This document shows, one piece after another, positions 27,001-33,050 of a stretch of DNA of 64,000 bases. Below the pieces are notes generated by a model. That model was not told where the DNA came from and searched no databases. It saw only the letters and a program-made list of their open reading frames with translations. The stretch comes from Todiramphus chloris collaris. Lineage: Eukaryota > Chordata > Aves > Coraciiformes > Alcedinidae. The DNA lies in contig JANVCC010000047.1 in the NCBI GenBank assembly GCA_025345505.1, positions 8,874,413 through 8,938,412 of the forward strand. The letters run 5' to 3'. Both the position numbers and the translations under genes were made by a program. Every line of letters begins with the position of its first letter. Position 1 is the stretch's first letter.

Positions 27001-30000
27001 AGACCGAGACTGCTACAGTTCTGGGAAAATGAGGCATGTTGTCATTACAAAATGAAATAGCATTTGATTGAACCTTTCCTTAAAGGATTTAGCAGGCTGG
27101 AAAGTGCTCTAGAAGTAGAAGCACTGTGACACTTCACCACTTGAGGGTGGTGAGACCTGGCCCAGATTTCTCAGAGAGGTGGTAGCTGCCCCATCCCTGG
27201 CACAATTGCAGGTGAGGTTGGCCAGGGCTCTGAGCACCCTGCTCTAGTTGCAGATGGCCCTGCTCCCTGCAGGGGCTTGGACAATATGAGCTTGAAAGGT
27301 CCCTTCCCACCCAAACCAGTCTGTGGCTCTCTGATGTGAGTGTTGTAACTAGGTAGAAGACACAAAGAAGCAGAATGAATTTGCAGATCCTCAGCTCACA
27401 GTGCTTGTGCTTGGAGAGGAGATTCTCACTCTGCTTTGTCAGGGGACAGATCTGGGTGGTTATTACCAGCTTTAAGCTTTGTGCCCAAGGGGAGTTGCTA
27501 TGAAGTTTAGTATGAGCTCCCTAAAGCAAAATGTGTAGTGTTCGTAAAAAAGGTGTTTGTAAAAAAGGAGTTGCAAAATCTTACCCAGCCACACATTGTC
27601 CCTGTCGGCAAAGACATACATCTGTAATGTTTGAATAAGTGACTGAAAACCTCCCAGAACTCCAGACAAATATCCTTGACCTTATGACTCTGGGTTCAGT
27701 AGATGATGGTTTTGAGAAACGGCGTAGGGCAGAGAGTGCTCTGGGTGACCAGCACCCCGTTGGGTGTTGCTGGCTCCTGTGGCTGGGGCTGCACACCCAC
27801 GACTGCAGCTCGCAGTGCTGCACTTCATGCGTGTTGCACAATCAGCAAGGACTTGGACAAGGACTAAATGAGGCAGCAAAGGACAGGCAATTGCAAGCTT
27901 TGGTTCTGAACACCAGTGCAGCCGTAACTGGAGTTACAGGGACAGACTGGTATCCCTTGACTGAACTTCTGAGCATATGTGCACCCAACTCGACGCTGCA
28001 ACCGTGATGCTCTGTATTCGCCTGTCCCCTGTGCGCCGTGGGCTGCGCGAGAGCAAGCGAGGCAGTGCTCGCTACTCAGAGGTAATCAAACCGTGGCCCA
28101 GATGGCCTAAGAGGCTTCCCCCGATAGCCACAAATGCTCTTCAGCAGGGTGATATAATTGGAAGAGGCTCAGTGTCAGCCCGTATTAAGCAGGACGCTGA
28201 CCTGGCTGAGAATATTAGCCTGAGGTTTGTGTACGGATGGCCGAACGAACCCGAGTGGCTCTTTCAGTGATGGCCTGGGAGTGAGGCACTGAGGGGGAGT
28301 TTATTTTTAAAAGGAGAGGTTTAGGACTCTGCTGGATGAGTACTTTCAGACCTGGAAGCAGCATGTTGCATCCTTCTGCCTGCCAACTCCCCATTCGACC
28401 TGTCTGACAGGGGCAAGTGCTCTCAAAGGTAGGCTGGAAGAAGGGAGCAGGTTCTCCTGACTGAGCTGCTTCAGTTGGCTCACTGGCATCTTGGCCCAGA
28501 CTGCCTAGGAACTTGAGTTTGTGTTGGTACACAAGAGGAGCAGCAATACCTAAACTCCAGGGATCCATCCCCCTCTGCCACCAGTGCTACCCTACTTATA
28601 ATCATTTGCAGAAAAGGGAGAGGGGCACAAAGGGTCTGGACTTGCAGCTGCAGGTTGCTCCAGGTGCATGCACCTCGATGCCTCAGGTCCCGACTTGCTG
28701 CGGGAACTCCTGCGTGGAGCTCCAAAACGCCGCAATCCGCTCCAAGAGATGGGTTTACTCGCCCAGCACTGGTCGGGTGGATCAGCTTTCCTGGCAGATT
28801 TCTTTCACTAACCACAACATCTGGACAGGTTCTCCCCACTCTCCTGCCACAGTTTGTCATCAGGGCTGGGCAACTACTGGAAAAGAGGGATTATCTTGAA
28901 GGGAAAGGTGTCTCTTCCCCCTAGGTGTACAGGGACACTTTTTTTACCAGGATAAGGATTTTGGGTTGAGTACAGTATCATAATCAGGGAGTTCAGTGAG
29001 TAACAAAGATATACATGAGCAAAGACAACCTACTGCCCAAAGAACAGAAAATCTGGACAGTGGACAATCACCTACCTTGGTGAAGGCTCTGTAATTATGG
29101 AATTACCTTCCAGAAGACTAAAGACCTCACCATCTACGTAGTGAATGATGAGATACATCTCTGCACATTGGTAGCTGGAAAATAAATAATAAGAGTTGGG
29201 AACATCAAGTGGAGCACTGATGTCAAACAGGAGCAAGTGATGCGAGGTTAAGCAAAATGCAGCTATTTTAAGGAATGATTCAGAAGAAGAGAGTCATCAC
29301 TGCTGCTTGAATCTCTTTGAATTAAGGAGTGCTGGCACCACTTCAAACACCCGAGGTTTGAATGATGCCACTAACAGAGCTGTCCGGACATGGACATCAG
29401 CTCATCAGCATCTCGGAGCAGTGGCTGGGGCCATGCGCTGGTGATCTCCTGCTTGCTAGAGAAGCAGAAGACAATAAAGAAATGCTGAGCACCTGAAGGG
29501 ACCCGTATGCAGTTCCTGGACGAGGGTGTGTTTGTACCGAGAGTCGTAAGAGAGAGGGGGAAATGTAAAACCTCTCGTTTTCCCCTTGTTTTTCAAAAAG
29601 ATGGACTGATGTGGCAATCAAAACCACACTCATGTTCACACCAGTGGGCTAGGAGAGAGGGCAGCCAACAGCCCCACCCAGTCTCCAGCTGCAGGAAACC
29701 AGATAGAGGCTGTTTCCACCGTGCCGTGGCCACCCCTCTCTTGGACTCTACCTTGTCTTCAGTACCAAGAGTTATGTGGTGGAGGAAAGACTTTCCCCAT
29801 CCCTTCCCTTCTCATTTTGGCCATTAGGGCATGAGATACTGATTTATTTGATTTTTATTTTGTTGTCAGAGGTACAAAAATCTCTCCTTTTTACAGAGGT
29901 GTCCATTTTATCATCTGCTTATTTCAGCAGCCTTCTTTCTGTGTGTCTCTTCCGTCCCACCTTCGCCATCACGCTGCCAGATAAGAAGCAGGGAGGTGAA

Positions 30001-31522
30001 GGGAAGGCAGCCTGGTCAATAGACTCCTCACAGTAGATTCTTTTCATGACAGCCTATAAGGCCAGCAATGTCAGTGCTCTTCAGGTGTCTCTATTTTTGA
30101 CCTATTTTTATCAAATGCCTGTAATAAAAAAAAAAAGGAGAAACTTGACTCCAGACAAGTGGAGGCTTGTCCATTCCTAAAGAACCTCTGAAGACCATTT
30201 TCTTGGCAGGAAAAATTCTTCATTTCAAAAAAGCTAGCACCTGCTCTGAGTAGCATTTTCAATTCAGAACAATGTAGCATTTCGTCCTCTGACAGAAACG
30301 GATTCCTTCCCAAGCAAAGCCCTGTGCACCACTGAAGTTTCACCTGAACGTTTTTCCCACTGTAATATTGTCTCTGCAGTATTCACTTTTGCAAACTCCT
30401 TTGAGAATGCTCCCCCAGCACGATGAGGGGGATCATTTGTACTTGTTGGTATCTCTCAAACATGCATTTCTCATCTTAACATCAAAAAAAAGAGGCTTGA
30501 GCAGTGGCTGCATAATGGCCTCGCCAGCCCACAGAAAATACCCAGCTGGCAGTGATCTCCCCACAGCTCACTCGCTGATGAAGAAGATGCTTCGGTCTGG
30601 TGGGACTCAACTCAGCCCTGGGGAGCATCACTAACATCAAAGGGAAATACTGATATAAACACCAAGAAAAGGGTAAAGCCTGTATGGATTTCAGTTAAAA
30701 ATAGCTTTACAGGAGTGCGTAAAACAATTCAAGTCTGTTGGAAGAGCTGTCAGGGTGTAGTTTAGAAAGATCCTAGATTAAACAAGATATTCCAGGGATG
30801 CTTTGTTCTTATTCACACTTTCTTGACTTCTGCAGTAAATATATATAGAAAGTGAGCTTGACGTGAAGAAGTCCGTGTGATGATGCATTAGATTCTTATT
30901 TCAGGTCTAACACACAAATGCAGGTACTGTCTAATTTGATATTAAACCATATGCATGGAGAAAGCTCTGCTACTGATTAGGAGGGTAGAGAAGAAAGTCC
31001 ATAAAATATTGAAAGGTTTTAATGGAGTTTCTGAATTAACTGGGTTCCTTCTTTTCCTTTATGATAGAGAAGACTGTGACAAATATTATTGATTCCTGAT
31101 GATGATGATATGCATCCATTTACTCAAAGTAGGAAGCTAAATGGAGAGCTAGAGCATTTGGGAAGCCAGGCATCAAAAACCACAGCAAATATTGGCTGGC
31201 TCTTCCTCATAATCCTTTCGTACTTTTTCTGTAGGCACTTAATCTGTCGTGTACTGTCTGGGGAGATCCTACACCAGAGGTCTCGTGGCTGAAGAATGAA
31301 AAAGCATTTGTTTCAGATGATAATTGCACCCTGAAATTTGAAGCTGGGAAAAAAGTCAGCTTCACCATTTCTACCGTGTCCACACTGGACTCTGGGAAAT
31401 ACAGCATCGTGGTGAAGAACAAGTACGGCACCGAGACCAGCGACGTCACTGTAAGTGTGTTCATACCCGAGGAGGAGAGACAGGCTGAGCAAGAGAAAGA
31501 ACCTAAGAAAACAAAAGCGTGA
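1..31522 (+). CDS. MYOM1: MYOM1 (myomesin-1), 3' part, 24 exons
   Basis: This is the C-terminal 987 residues of myomesin-1, the sarcomeric M-band protein that crosslinks myosin thick filaments and contacts titin. CDS segments: 1-83, 1076-1250, 3141-3262, 4211-4537, 5949-6145, 7081-7207, 7929-8113, 9177-9291, 13499-13655, 14264-14370, 14488-14532, 16117-16253, 17513-17657, 17812-17871, 18125-18192, 18749-18862, 19541-19628, 20445-20483, 20569-20674, 22114-22277, 23998-24034, 24345-24367, 25976-26031, 31235-31522. Every junction is GT-AG and the phases agree throughout. Domains are the end of Fn3 My5, My6, EH segment, My7, My8, then Ig My9-My13 with helical linkers. Ig signatures DLGIYSC, DEGTYTF, DAGTYEV, DKGKYTM and DSGKYSI occur in order. 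The EH segment and the LPIN2 neighbour argue for MYOM1 over MYOM2 or MYOM3. The 5' part lies before the window. Exon borders are read by eye, not from transcripts. Confidence 0.96.
84..1075. other. MYOM1: MYOM1 intron
   Basis: GT-AG intron of about 1 kb. I see unique sequence, no recognisable repeat and no convincing exon. The acceptor has a good pyrimidine tract (TTTCTCTCCCACAG). Confidence 0.85.
1076..1250 (+). CDS. MYOM1: MYOM1 exon, Fn3 My6 first half
   Basis: Encodes DIPKAPGRV at the domain start, then SVVVTW (B strand) and ELVGYYIE (C strand), ending KGT plus a split Arg codon. It enters in phase 1 and leaves in phase 2 at the AG|GTAAGG donor. Fn3 domains of this protein are each split over two exons, and this is the first half of My6. 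Confidence 0.96.
1251..3140. other. MYOM1: MYOM1 intron
   Basis: A 1.9-kb intron, AT-rich between about 2160 and 2470 with many TTTAA/TTAAA runs. I found no CR1 fragment and no extra exon. Confidence 0.8.
3141..3262 (+). CDS. MYOM1: MYOM1 exon, Fn3 My6 second half
   Basis: Encodes [20 protein letters not shown] and then [32 protein letters not shown] is the classic F strand/G loop of a fibronectin-III domain. It leaves in phase 1, which fits both the EH exon and the exon after it, so the EH exon can be skipped without a frameshift. Confidence 0.96.
3263..4210. other. MYOM1: MYOM1 intron upstream of EH exon
   Basis: About 0.95 kb of unique sequence with no recognised repeat. The acceptor GCGATTGCAG has a weak, interrupted pyrimidine tract (TGCTGTTTCCTGGCGATTGCAG), consistent with a regulated exon. 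Confidence 0.75.
4211..4537 (+). CDS. MYOM1: MYOM1 EH-segment exon (optional)
   Basis: A 327-nt exon (109 codons), phase 1 in and out, lying between Fn3 My6 and My7. The frame is open from acceptor to donor and reads [20 protein letters not shown] near its start and VTKKKDK at its end. It is rich in Gly, Pro, Ser, Ala and Lys and has no domain signature. Its position and composition match the EH segment of myomesin-1, a disordered elastic insert that is included in embryonic heart and mostly skipped in adult muscle (known for the family). Similarity to the mammalian EH sequence is patchy (Gly-rich start, GLTA, basic end). Its length is close to the roughly 100 residues I recall for mammals. 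Confidence 0.9.
4538..5948. other. MYOM1: MYOM1 intron after EH exon
   Basis: A 1.4-kb intron with two poly-A runs near 5463 and 5514. I recognise no CR1 fragment and no other exon. Confidence 0.8.
5949..6145 (+). CDS. MYOM1: MYOM1 exon, Fn3 My7 first half
   Basis: Encodes [20 protein letters not shown], then [20 protein letters not shown] and a final [12 protein letters not shown] and [10 protein letters not shown] are the B and C strands of My7. It accepts phase 1 from either the EH exon or the exon at 3141, and leaves in phase 0 at AGG|GTAAGA. Confidence 0.96.
6146..7080. other. MYOM1: MYOM1 intron with a CR1 copy
   Basis: Holds a + strand CR1 3' fragment at about 6249-6463. The rest looks unique. 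Confidence 0.8.
6249..6463 (+). repeat. CR1 LINE 3' fragment
   Basis: Contains the CR1 3'-end phrase GTGGAGTCCCCATGATCCCT followed by GGAGGGGTTTCAAAGC, and ends in GATTCTAGGATTCT, the octamer-type CR1 tail. The same phrase recurs at 10411, 15115 and 22620, so these copies belong to one subfamily. 5' truncated, as is usual for CR1. Confidence 0.85.
7081..7207 (+). CDS. MYOM1: MYOM1 exon, Fn3 My7 second half
   Basis: Encodes [20 protein letters not shown], the E-F-G part of My7, and ends [10 protein letters not shown] plus the first base of a Gly codon. [13 protein letters not shown] is the F-strand signature. Phase 0 in, phase 1 out. Confidence 0.96.
7208..7928. other. MYOM1: MYOM1 intron
   Basis: About 0.7 kb of unique sequence. 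No repeat or additional exon recognised. Confidence 0.8.
7929..8113 (+). CDS. MYOM1: MYOM1 exon, Fn3 My8 first half
   Basis: Encodes [20 protein letters not shown] and [14 protein letters not shown], ending QKKFLK. This is the start and C-strand part of the last fibronectin-III domain, My8. Phase 1 in, phase 0 out. Confidence 0.96.
8114..9176. other. MYOM1: MYOM1 intron
   Basis: About 1.1 kb. No convincing repeat or exon. Short open frames on both strands around 8860-9320 are chance frames overlapping the next exon. Confidence 0.8.
9177..9291 (+). CDS. MYOM1: MYOM1 exon, Fn3 My8 second half
   Basis: Encodes [20 protein letters not shown] and then [30 protein letters not shown] is the F strand/G loop of My8. 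Phase 0 in, phase 1 out. This ends the Fn3 block. Confidence 0.96.
10411..10640 (+). repeat. CR1 LINE 3' fragment
   Basis: Starts AGGAGGTTTAAGTTGGAGCT, passes through GGCTGCCCAGGGCAGTGGTG and ends GATTCTGTGGTTCT. Same subfamily as the copies at 6249, 14895 and 22462. Confidence 0.87.
12319..12596 (+). repeat. CR1 LINE 3' fragment (different subfamily)
   Basis: Contains AAGAAGTTCTTCACCCTGAG and GACCAGGTTGGACAGAGC and ends ATTCTGTGATTCTATGA, the typical CR1 terminal octamer repeat. An internal run of 13 G at 12527-12539 has arisen within it. Confidence 0.87.
12951..13285 (+). repeat. CR1 LINE 3' fragment
   Basis: Contains GGGGCCTGTCAGAAAGATGG, GAGCCTGTCCCAGGTTGCCC and TTGCAGATGGCCCTGCTCCC, ending GGTTCTATG. 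Closely related to the copies at 16450 and 27132 (same strand) and 37558 (opposite strand). Confidence 0.87.
13499..13655 (+). CDS. MYOM1: MYOM1 exon, Ig My9 first half
   Basis: Encodes [20 protein letters not shown], then [18 protein letters not shown] and NIETKGGK. The B-strand Cys and C-strand Trp (FVWSK) of an Ig I-set domain are present. Phase 1 in, phase 2 out at AA|GTAAGA. Confidence 0.96.
13656..14263. other. MYOM1: MYOM1 intron
   Basis: About 0.6 kb of unique sequence. Nothing else recognised. Confidence 0.8.
14264..14370 (+). CDS. MYOM1: MYOM1 exon, Ig My9 second half
   Basis: Encodes [20 protein letters not shown], then [22 protein letters not shown] is the F-strand Ig signature with its Cys. 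Phase 2 in, phase 1 out. Confidence 0.96.
14488..14532 (+). CDS. MYOM1: MYOM1 45-nt exon, My9-My10 helical linker
   Basis: A very small exon encoding [15 protein letters not shown] plus one base, phase 1 in and out. It forms the amphipathic helix that joins Ig My9 to My10. Helical linkers between myomesin Ig domains are known from crystal structures and act as elastic elements. Confidence 0.95.
14533..16116. other. MYOM1: MYOM1 intron with CR1 copy
   Basis: A 1.6-kb intron. A + strand CR1 fragment occupies 14895-15270. The remainder (14533-14894 and 15271-16116) looks unique. Confidence 0.8.
14895..15270 (+). repeat. CR1 LINE 3' fragment
   Basis: Begins CTCCTCAGGGACCTGGGCTT, the region more 5' than most copies here, and contains GGAGGTTTAGGTTGGAGCTG, GTGGAGTCCCCATGGTCCCT and a final GGATCCTATGA. 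Longer member of the subfamily at 6249, 10411 and 22462. Confidence 0.87.
16117..16253 (+). CDS. MYOM1: MYOM1 exon, Ig My10 first half
   Basis: Encodes [20 protein letters not shown] and [20 protein letters not shown], ending [13 protein letters not shown] and VFNDKEI are the B/C strands of My10; this domain uses Trp rather than Cys at the B-strand core. Phase 1 in, phase 0 out. Confidence 0.96.
16254..17512. other. MYOM1: MYOM1 intron with CR1 copy
   Basis: A 1.26-kb intron carrying the CR1 fragment at 16450-16878. The rest is unique. Confidence 0.8.
16450..16878 (+). repeat. CR1 LINE 3' fragment
   Basis: Contains GGTGTTCAGCCTGGAGAAGG, GGGGCCTGTCAGAAAGATGG and GGACTAGATGACCTCTAAAG, and ends TTATGATTCTATGA. 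One of the longest CR1 copies here, about 430 bp, related to those at 12951, 27132 and 37558. Confidence 0.9.
17513..17657 (+). CDS. MYOM1: MYOM1 exon, Ig My10 second half
   Basis: Encodes [20 protein letters not shown], then [20 protein letters not shown] and [22 protein letters not shown] is the F-G hairpin. Phase 0 in, phase 1 out. Confidence 0.96.
17812..17871 (+). CDS. MYOM1: MYOM1 60-nt exon, My10-My11 helical linker
   Basis: Encodes [20 protein letters not shown], a highly charged amphipathic helix, phase 1 in and out. It joins Ig My10 to My11. Confidence 0.95.
18125..18192 (+). CDS. MYOM1: MYOM1 exon, Ig My11 start
   Basis: Encodes [20 protein letters not shown] and KCK. The LKC cysteine is the B-strand Cys of My11. 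Phase 1 in, phase 0 out. Confidence 0.95.
18193..18748. other. MYOM1: MYOM1 intron
   Basis: About 0.56 kb, fairly GC-rich (notably 18500-18670). No repeat or extra exon recognised. Confidence 0.75.
18749..18862 (+). CDS. MYOM1: MYOM1 exon, Ig My11 middle
   Basis: Encodes [20 protein letters not shown] and then [29 protein letters not shown] is the C-strand Trp region. Phase 0 on both sides, 114 nt. Confidence 0.96.
18863..19540. other. MYOM1: MYOM1 intron
   Basis: About 0.68 kb of moderately GC-rich unique sequence. Nothing else seen. Confidence 0.75.
19541..19628 (+). CDS. MYOM1: MYOM1 exon, Ig My11 end
   Basis: Encodes [20 protein letters not shown] and then [25 protein letters not shown] is the F-G hairpin. 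Phase 0 in, phase 1 out. Confidence 0.96.
19629..20444. other. MYOM1: MYOM1 intron
   Basis: About 0.8 kb with a short antisense CR1 piece at 19797-19871. Otherwise unique. Confidence 0.78.
19797..19871 (-). repeat. CR1 LINE fragment, antisense, short
   Basis: GGGGTTGGAAGGACCTTCTG followed by GAGATCATCTGG and GGGTCACCCAGAGCAGGG is the reverse complement of the CR1 3' region. Only about 75 bp remain. Confidence 0.78.
20445..20483 (+). CDS. MYOM1: MYOM1 39-nt exon, My11-My12 linker
   Basis: A micro-exon encoding [13 protein letters not shown], phase 1 in and out, forming the helical linker between My11 and My12. It lies only 85 bp before the next exon. Confidence 0.93.
20569..20674 (+). CDS. 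MYOM1: MYOM1 exon, Ig My12 first half
   Basis: Encodes [20 protein letters not shown] and [15 protein letters not shown] plus two bases of an Asn codon. The VGWVHN core Trp is present. Phase 1 in, phase 2 out; the donor is GTATGT, slightly off consensus. Confidence 0.95.
20675..22113. other. MYOM1: MYOM1 intron with antisense CR1
   Basis: A 1.44-kb intron. A long antisense CR1 occupies about 20822-21325. A T/C-rich stretch lies near 21360-21425, and the rest is unique. Confidence 0.8.
20822..21325 (-). repeat. CR1 LINE fragment, antisense, about 500 bp
   Basis: In the + strand it reads GGTTGGAAGGACCCTCTGGA, CACCCAGAGCAGG, GGAGACTCCACAGCCTCTCT, GTGCCCATTGCCCCTTGTCC and GCTGAACAGCCCCAGGGCTC, the familiar reverse complement of the CR1 3' half. 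This is the longest CR1 copy in the window. Confidence 0.9.
22114..22277 (+). CDS. MYOM1: MYOM1 exon, Ig My12 second half
   Basis: Encodes [20 protein letters not shown], then [20 protein letters not shown] and [28 protein letters not shown] is the F-G hairpin of My12. Phase 2 in, phase 1 out. Confidence 0.96.
22462..22792 (+). repeat. CR1 LINE 3' fragment
   Basis: Contains CCTGACAGGAGGTTGGAGTC, GGAGGTTTAGGTTGGAGCTG, CAGGCTGCCCAGGGCAGTGG and a final TTCCGTGATTCTATGA. Same subfamily as 6249, 10411 and 14895. Confidence 0.9.
22851..22880. repeat. 15-bp exact tandem duplication
   Basis: CCAGCCCAGTTCCTG is present twice in a row within the intron, just downstream of the CR1 copy. Too short to be a minisatellite. 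Confidence 0.8.
23461..23632. mobile_element. Possible non-autonomous hAT-like DNA element
   Basis: The left end GGCCAGTGGTCTCGAAAGTG and the reverse complement of the right end (GGCCATGGGTTCCCAAACC) form imperfect terminal inverted repeats resembling the CAGTGGTTCTCAAA-type ends of Charlie/hAT elements. Size about 170 bp with an AT-rich middle. I find no clear 8-bp target duplication, so the call is tentative. Confidence 0.45.
23998..24034 (+). CDS. MYOM1: MYOM1 37-nt exon, My12-My13 linker part 1
   Basis: Encodes [12 protein letters not shown] plus two bases of Lys. Phase 1 in, phase 2 out. First half of the long helix between My12 and My13, a segment known to be a continuous alpha-helix in the family. 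Confidence 0.94.
24035..24344. other. MYOM1: MYOM1 short intron between two micro-exons
   Basis: 310 bp of unique sequence separating the 37-nt and 23-nt exons. Confidence 0.8.
24345..24367 (+). CDS. MYOM1: MYOM1 23-nt micro-exon, My12-My13 linker part 2
   Basis: Encodes KQAAIAEK plus one base, continuing the linker helix into NRARV of the next exon. At 23 nt it is the smallest exon in the window. It has a clear TTTCCACTCCAG acceptor and GTAAGT donor, and its phase (2 in, 1 out) fits only this order. Confidence 0.93.
24368..25975. other. MYOM1: MYOM1 intron
   Basis: A 1.6-kb intron with one short CR1 3' tail near 25052-25132. Otherwise unique. Confidence 0.78.
25052..25132 (+). repeat. CR1 LINE 3'-tail remnant
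   Basis: AAAGGTCTTTTCCAACCTAA followed by ATCCATGATACTATGG is the diverged CR1 3' tail. Only about 80 bp can be recognised. Confidence 0.65.
25976..26031 (+). CDS. MYOM1: MYOM1 exon, start of Ig My13
   Basis: Encodes [19 protein letters not shown]: the end of the linker helix and the A strand of the C-terminal Ig domain. Phase 1 in, phase 0 out. Confidence 0.95.
26032..31234. other. MYOM1: MYOM1 5.2-kb intron inside My13
   Basis: The longest MYOM1 intron here. It contains a 20-bp T run near 26103, one + strand CR1 fragment (27132-27335) and an A run near 30125. The interval 27970-28270 is richer in CpG than its surroundings. Open frames of 120-175 codons around 26274-26801 (-) and 28480-28899 (both strands) resemble no family I know and lack splice or codon support; I regard them as chance. 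Confidence 0.75.
27132..27335 (+). repeat. CR1 LINE 3' fragment
   Basis: GAGGGTGGTGAGACCTGGCC, CCCCATCCCTGGCACAATTG, TTGCAGATGGCCCTGCTCCC and GGTCCCTTCCCACCCAAACC match the subfamily at 12951 and 16450. Confidence 0.88.
31235..31522 (+). CDS. MYOM1: MYOM1 terminal exon (short C-terminus), rest of Ig My13
   Basis: Encodes [20 protein letters not shown] through [20 protein letters not shown], completing the dimerisation domain My13, then a 23-residue tail [14 protein letters not shown]...KTKA and a TGA at 31520-31522. The tail start (SVFIPEEE) and its lysine-rich end match the mammalian C-terminus as I remember it. The exon carries an internal in-frame GTAAGT donor at 31451, immediately after codon 72 (DVT), which can route splicing to the downstream long-tail exons. 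Confidence 0.95.
   Translation, partial: ALNLSCTVWGDPTPEVSWLKNEKAFVSDDNCTLKFEAGKKVSFTISTVSTLDSGKYSIVVKNKYGTETSDVTVSVFIPEEERQAEQEKEPKKTKA
31451..31456 (+). promoter_or_regulatory. MYOM1: Internal splice donor choosing short versus long MYOM1 tail
   Basis: CACT|GTAAGTGTG is a near-perfect donor inside the terminal exon, in phase 0. Read through, it encodes Val-Ser-Val of the short tail. Used as a donor, it joins in frame to the acceptor at 32927. Such a composite terminal exon implies competition between splicing and polyadenylation at 32182. Confidence 0.7.
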
Positions 31523-32210
31523 CTTTAGGGCTAAAGAACAGCAGTAGGGGGCAGATCTTGGATGACAGGCTGACATGTTGTGTGTGTCAATGGCTTTCTG
31601 CTTTAGCAGGCAGCCTTGGGCTCTTCCATTCACTTCACTTTTGCTTCTAATGCACTTTGTTGTGCCAGGGAAAAATGGGCTTTTCCGAAATATTTTCCTA
31701 CTGCTGACTTCACAGGGCCTGGCTGTAGCATCTTCAGCCAGGCCAAATGCTGCTAGCACAGCTCCACCATTTCACCCTCTTCCTGGAGCATTTGGCCCTA
31801 CAACAAAACCGTAAAGGGTGAAGAACTGTCCCAGTGAAGGCAACCGATGAGGTAGACACAAAAGTGAAAAACGATTGAGGCAATTTTGAGCAGCAGTTTG
31901 GATTTGTTCCAGCTTGAGTGCACTAGCATAGATGGAATGTGTTAGAGTTAAGTCACGGAGAAATTAGCGCTGGGTTTTGTCTGCATTACGGCCCCTTTGT
32001 GTCACTGTGTTCATTTAGAGATGCCTGAAAATGGGTGTCATTTGCATCCATAAATGCTGTGTCATCTGCCCACTTGGGGTAAAAGTACTGTAACATAAAT
32101 GAAAACCAGGCTTAGGAGGCCAGAATACTAATGTGTGTGCGTACCTGCAAAAGTGTATGAGCTCTCCTCTCTGTGTTCACAAATAAACTGAATTCACTTC
32201 TTTCCTCCCG
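31523..32210 (+). other. MYOM1: MYOM1 3' UTR of the short form
   Basis: Unique sequence from the TGA to the predicted cleavage region about 20 bases after the AATAAA at 32182. About 690 nt. No repeat recognised. Confidence 0.7.
32182..32187 (+). terminator. MYOM1: Poly(A) signal AATAAA of MYOM1 short form
   Basis: The first canonical hexamer after the stop at 31520, followed within 30-60 bases by a T/GT-rich element (GAGCTTGTTTTTCACTGTGT, GTCGTGTTC), the normal arrangement for cleavage and polyadenylation. Confidence 0.75.
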
Positions 32211-32926
32211 TCATGAGCTTGTTTTTCACTGTGTCGTGTTCTGCCAGTCACAGCTCTGGTGGTTGTGCACAGCACCTCGGTGTCTTAACGCTCTCACTGC
32301 TCTGATTAACTCCAGCTCCCCTTCAGATTCCTGTTAATCTTCACAGCAAAACCACCTCTGCACACCTTCCCATCCACATCTTCACCACCTCGCACCTCAG
32401 CTCACCACAGTATGTTCAGGTGTTTTGCGGTTCAGTGGACCTGCTCGTGAGTTTTGATGTAAGGGTGTCAGGTGAGTATTTGGTTAGACTGAGACCTAGA
32501 GAGCCAGGTCTCCCCTGAGCCTCCTTCTCCCCAGGCTGAACAAGCCCAGGTCCCTCAGCTGCTCCTCACCACACTTGTGCTCCAGACCCTTCCCCAGCTC
32601 CGTTGCCCTTCTCTGGCCACGCTCCAGCCCCTCAGTGTCCTTCTGGGAGGGAGGGGCCCTACACGGAACCACTTTATTTTCAAAACTCTGTCCTCCTTCC
32701 TCCCTTCTTCTGGCCCAACCACAAGGGGACACAAATAGGCCACCTCCCAGCTAACAGGCTGGGTTCTACCTCTTTGCCTCCGCAGGTGTGTGTGTCCCTG
32801 CAAGTCGGAGCATCAGCTGCTCCTAAACGCATTGCTGCCAGGGGGCCCGTTATGGTGGGTTCACACAGAATTGGTGATGCGTCCACTTTTCTCCCTTGTG
32901 AACTTTCTCTTGTTGGCTTGCTTCAG
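32211..32926. other. MYOM1: MYOM1 interval between short-form end and long-tail exon
   Basis: Contains an antisense CR1 piece (about 32501-32644). A strong pyrimidine tract (TTTTCTCCCTTG...CTTTCTCTTG...CTTCAG) leads to the acceptor at 32927. Confidence 0.72.
32501..32644 (-). repeat. CR1 LINE fragment, antisense
   Basis: CCCCAGGCTGAACAAGCCCA, GTCCCTCAGCTGCTCCTCAC and CACGCTCCAGCCCCTCAGTG are the reverse complement of the CR1 region just upstream of the usual 3' fragments. Lies about 280 bp upstream of the long-tail exon. Confidence 0.87.
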
Positions 32927-33050
32927 GTGATTGTGATTTCTGTGTCGGGACAGACTGACACAGCCCAAGGACACGATCAAAATAACATAACTGTGTCTAA
33001 AAAGAAACGAATGTCGACAGCGAGCAAGCGGAAGGAAGGGGGAAAGCAAG
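32927..33050 (+). CDS. MYOM1: MYOM1 alternative C-terminal exon 1 (long, H-type tail)
   Basis: A 124-nt open segment between a strong TTGGCTTGCTTCAG acceptor and an AAG|GTAAGAGC donor. In phase with the internal donor at 31451 it reads VIVISVSGQTDTAQGHDQNN and then ITVSKKKRMSTASKRKEGGK-Q, leaving phase 1. VIVISV would extend the last beta strand of My13 in place of VSVFI. The KKKR...SKRK cluster is strongly basic, with Ser/Thr between, a possible phosphorylation site. I recall that chicken myomesin has heart (H) and skeletal (S) forms differing at the C-terminus by alternative splicing; this exon fits the longer one. No transcript evidence is available here. Confidence 0.78.

Noticed and set aside
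28480-28899. Overlapping 126- and 128-codon frames on opposite strands
   Set aside because: Opposite-strand frames of this size occur by chance in CpG-containing sequence; no family resemblance or retroviral/retrotransposon motif was seen.
1-31522. MYOM2 or a processed/unprocessed myomesin pseudogene
   Set aside because: All 24 exons keep frame and splice sites, introns are present, an EH-type exon is included and LPIN2 is adjacent, which fits functional MYOM1.
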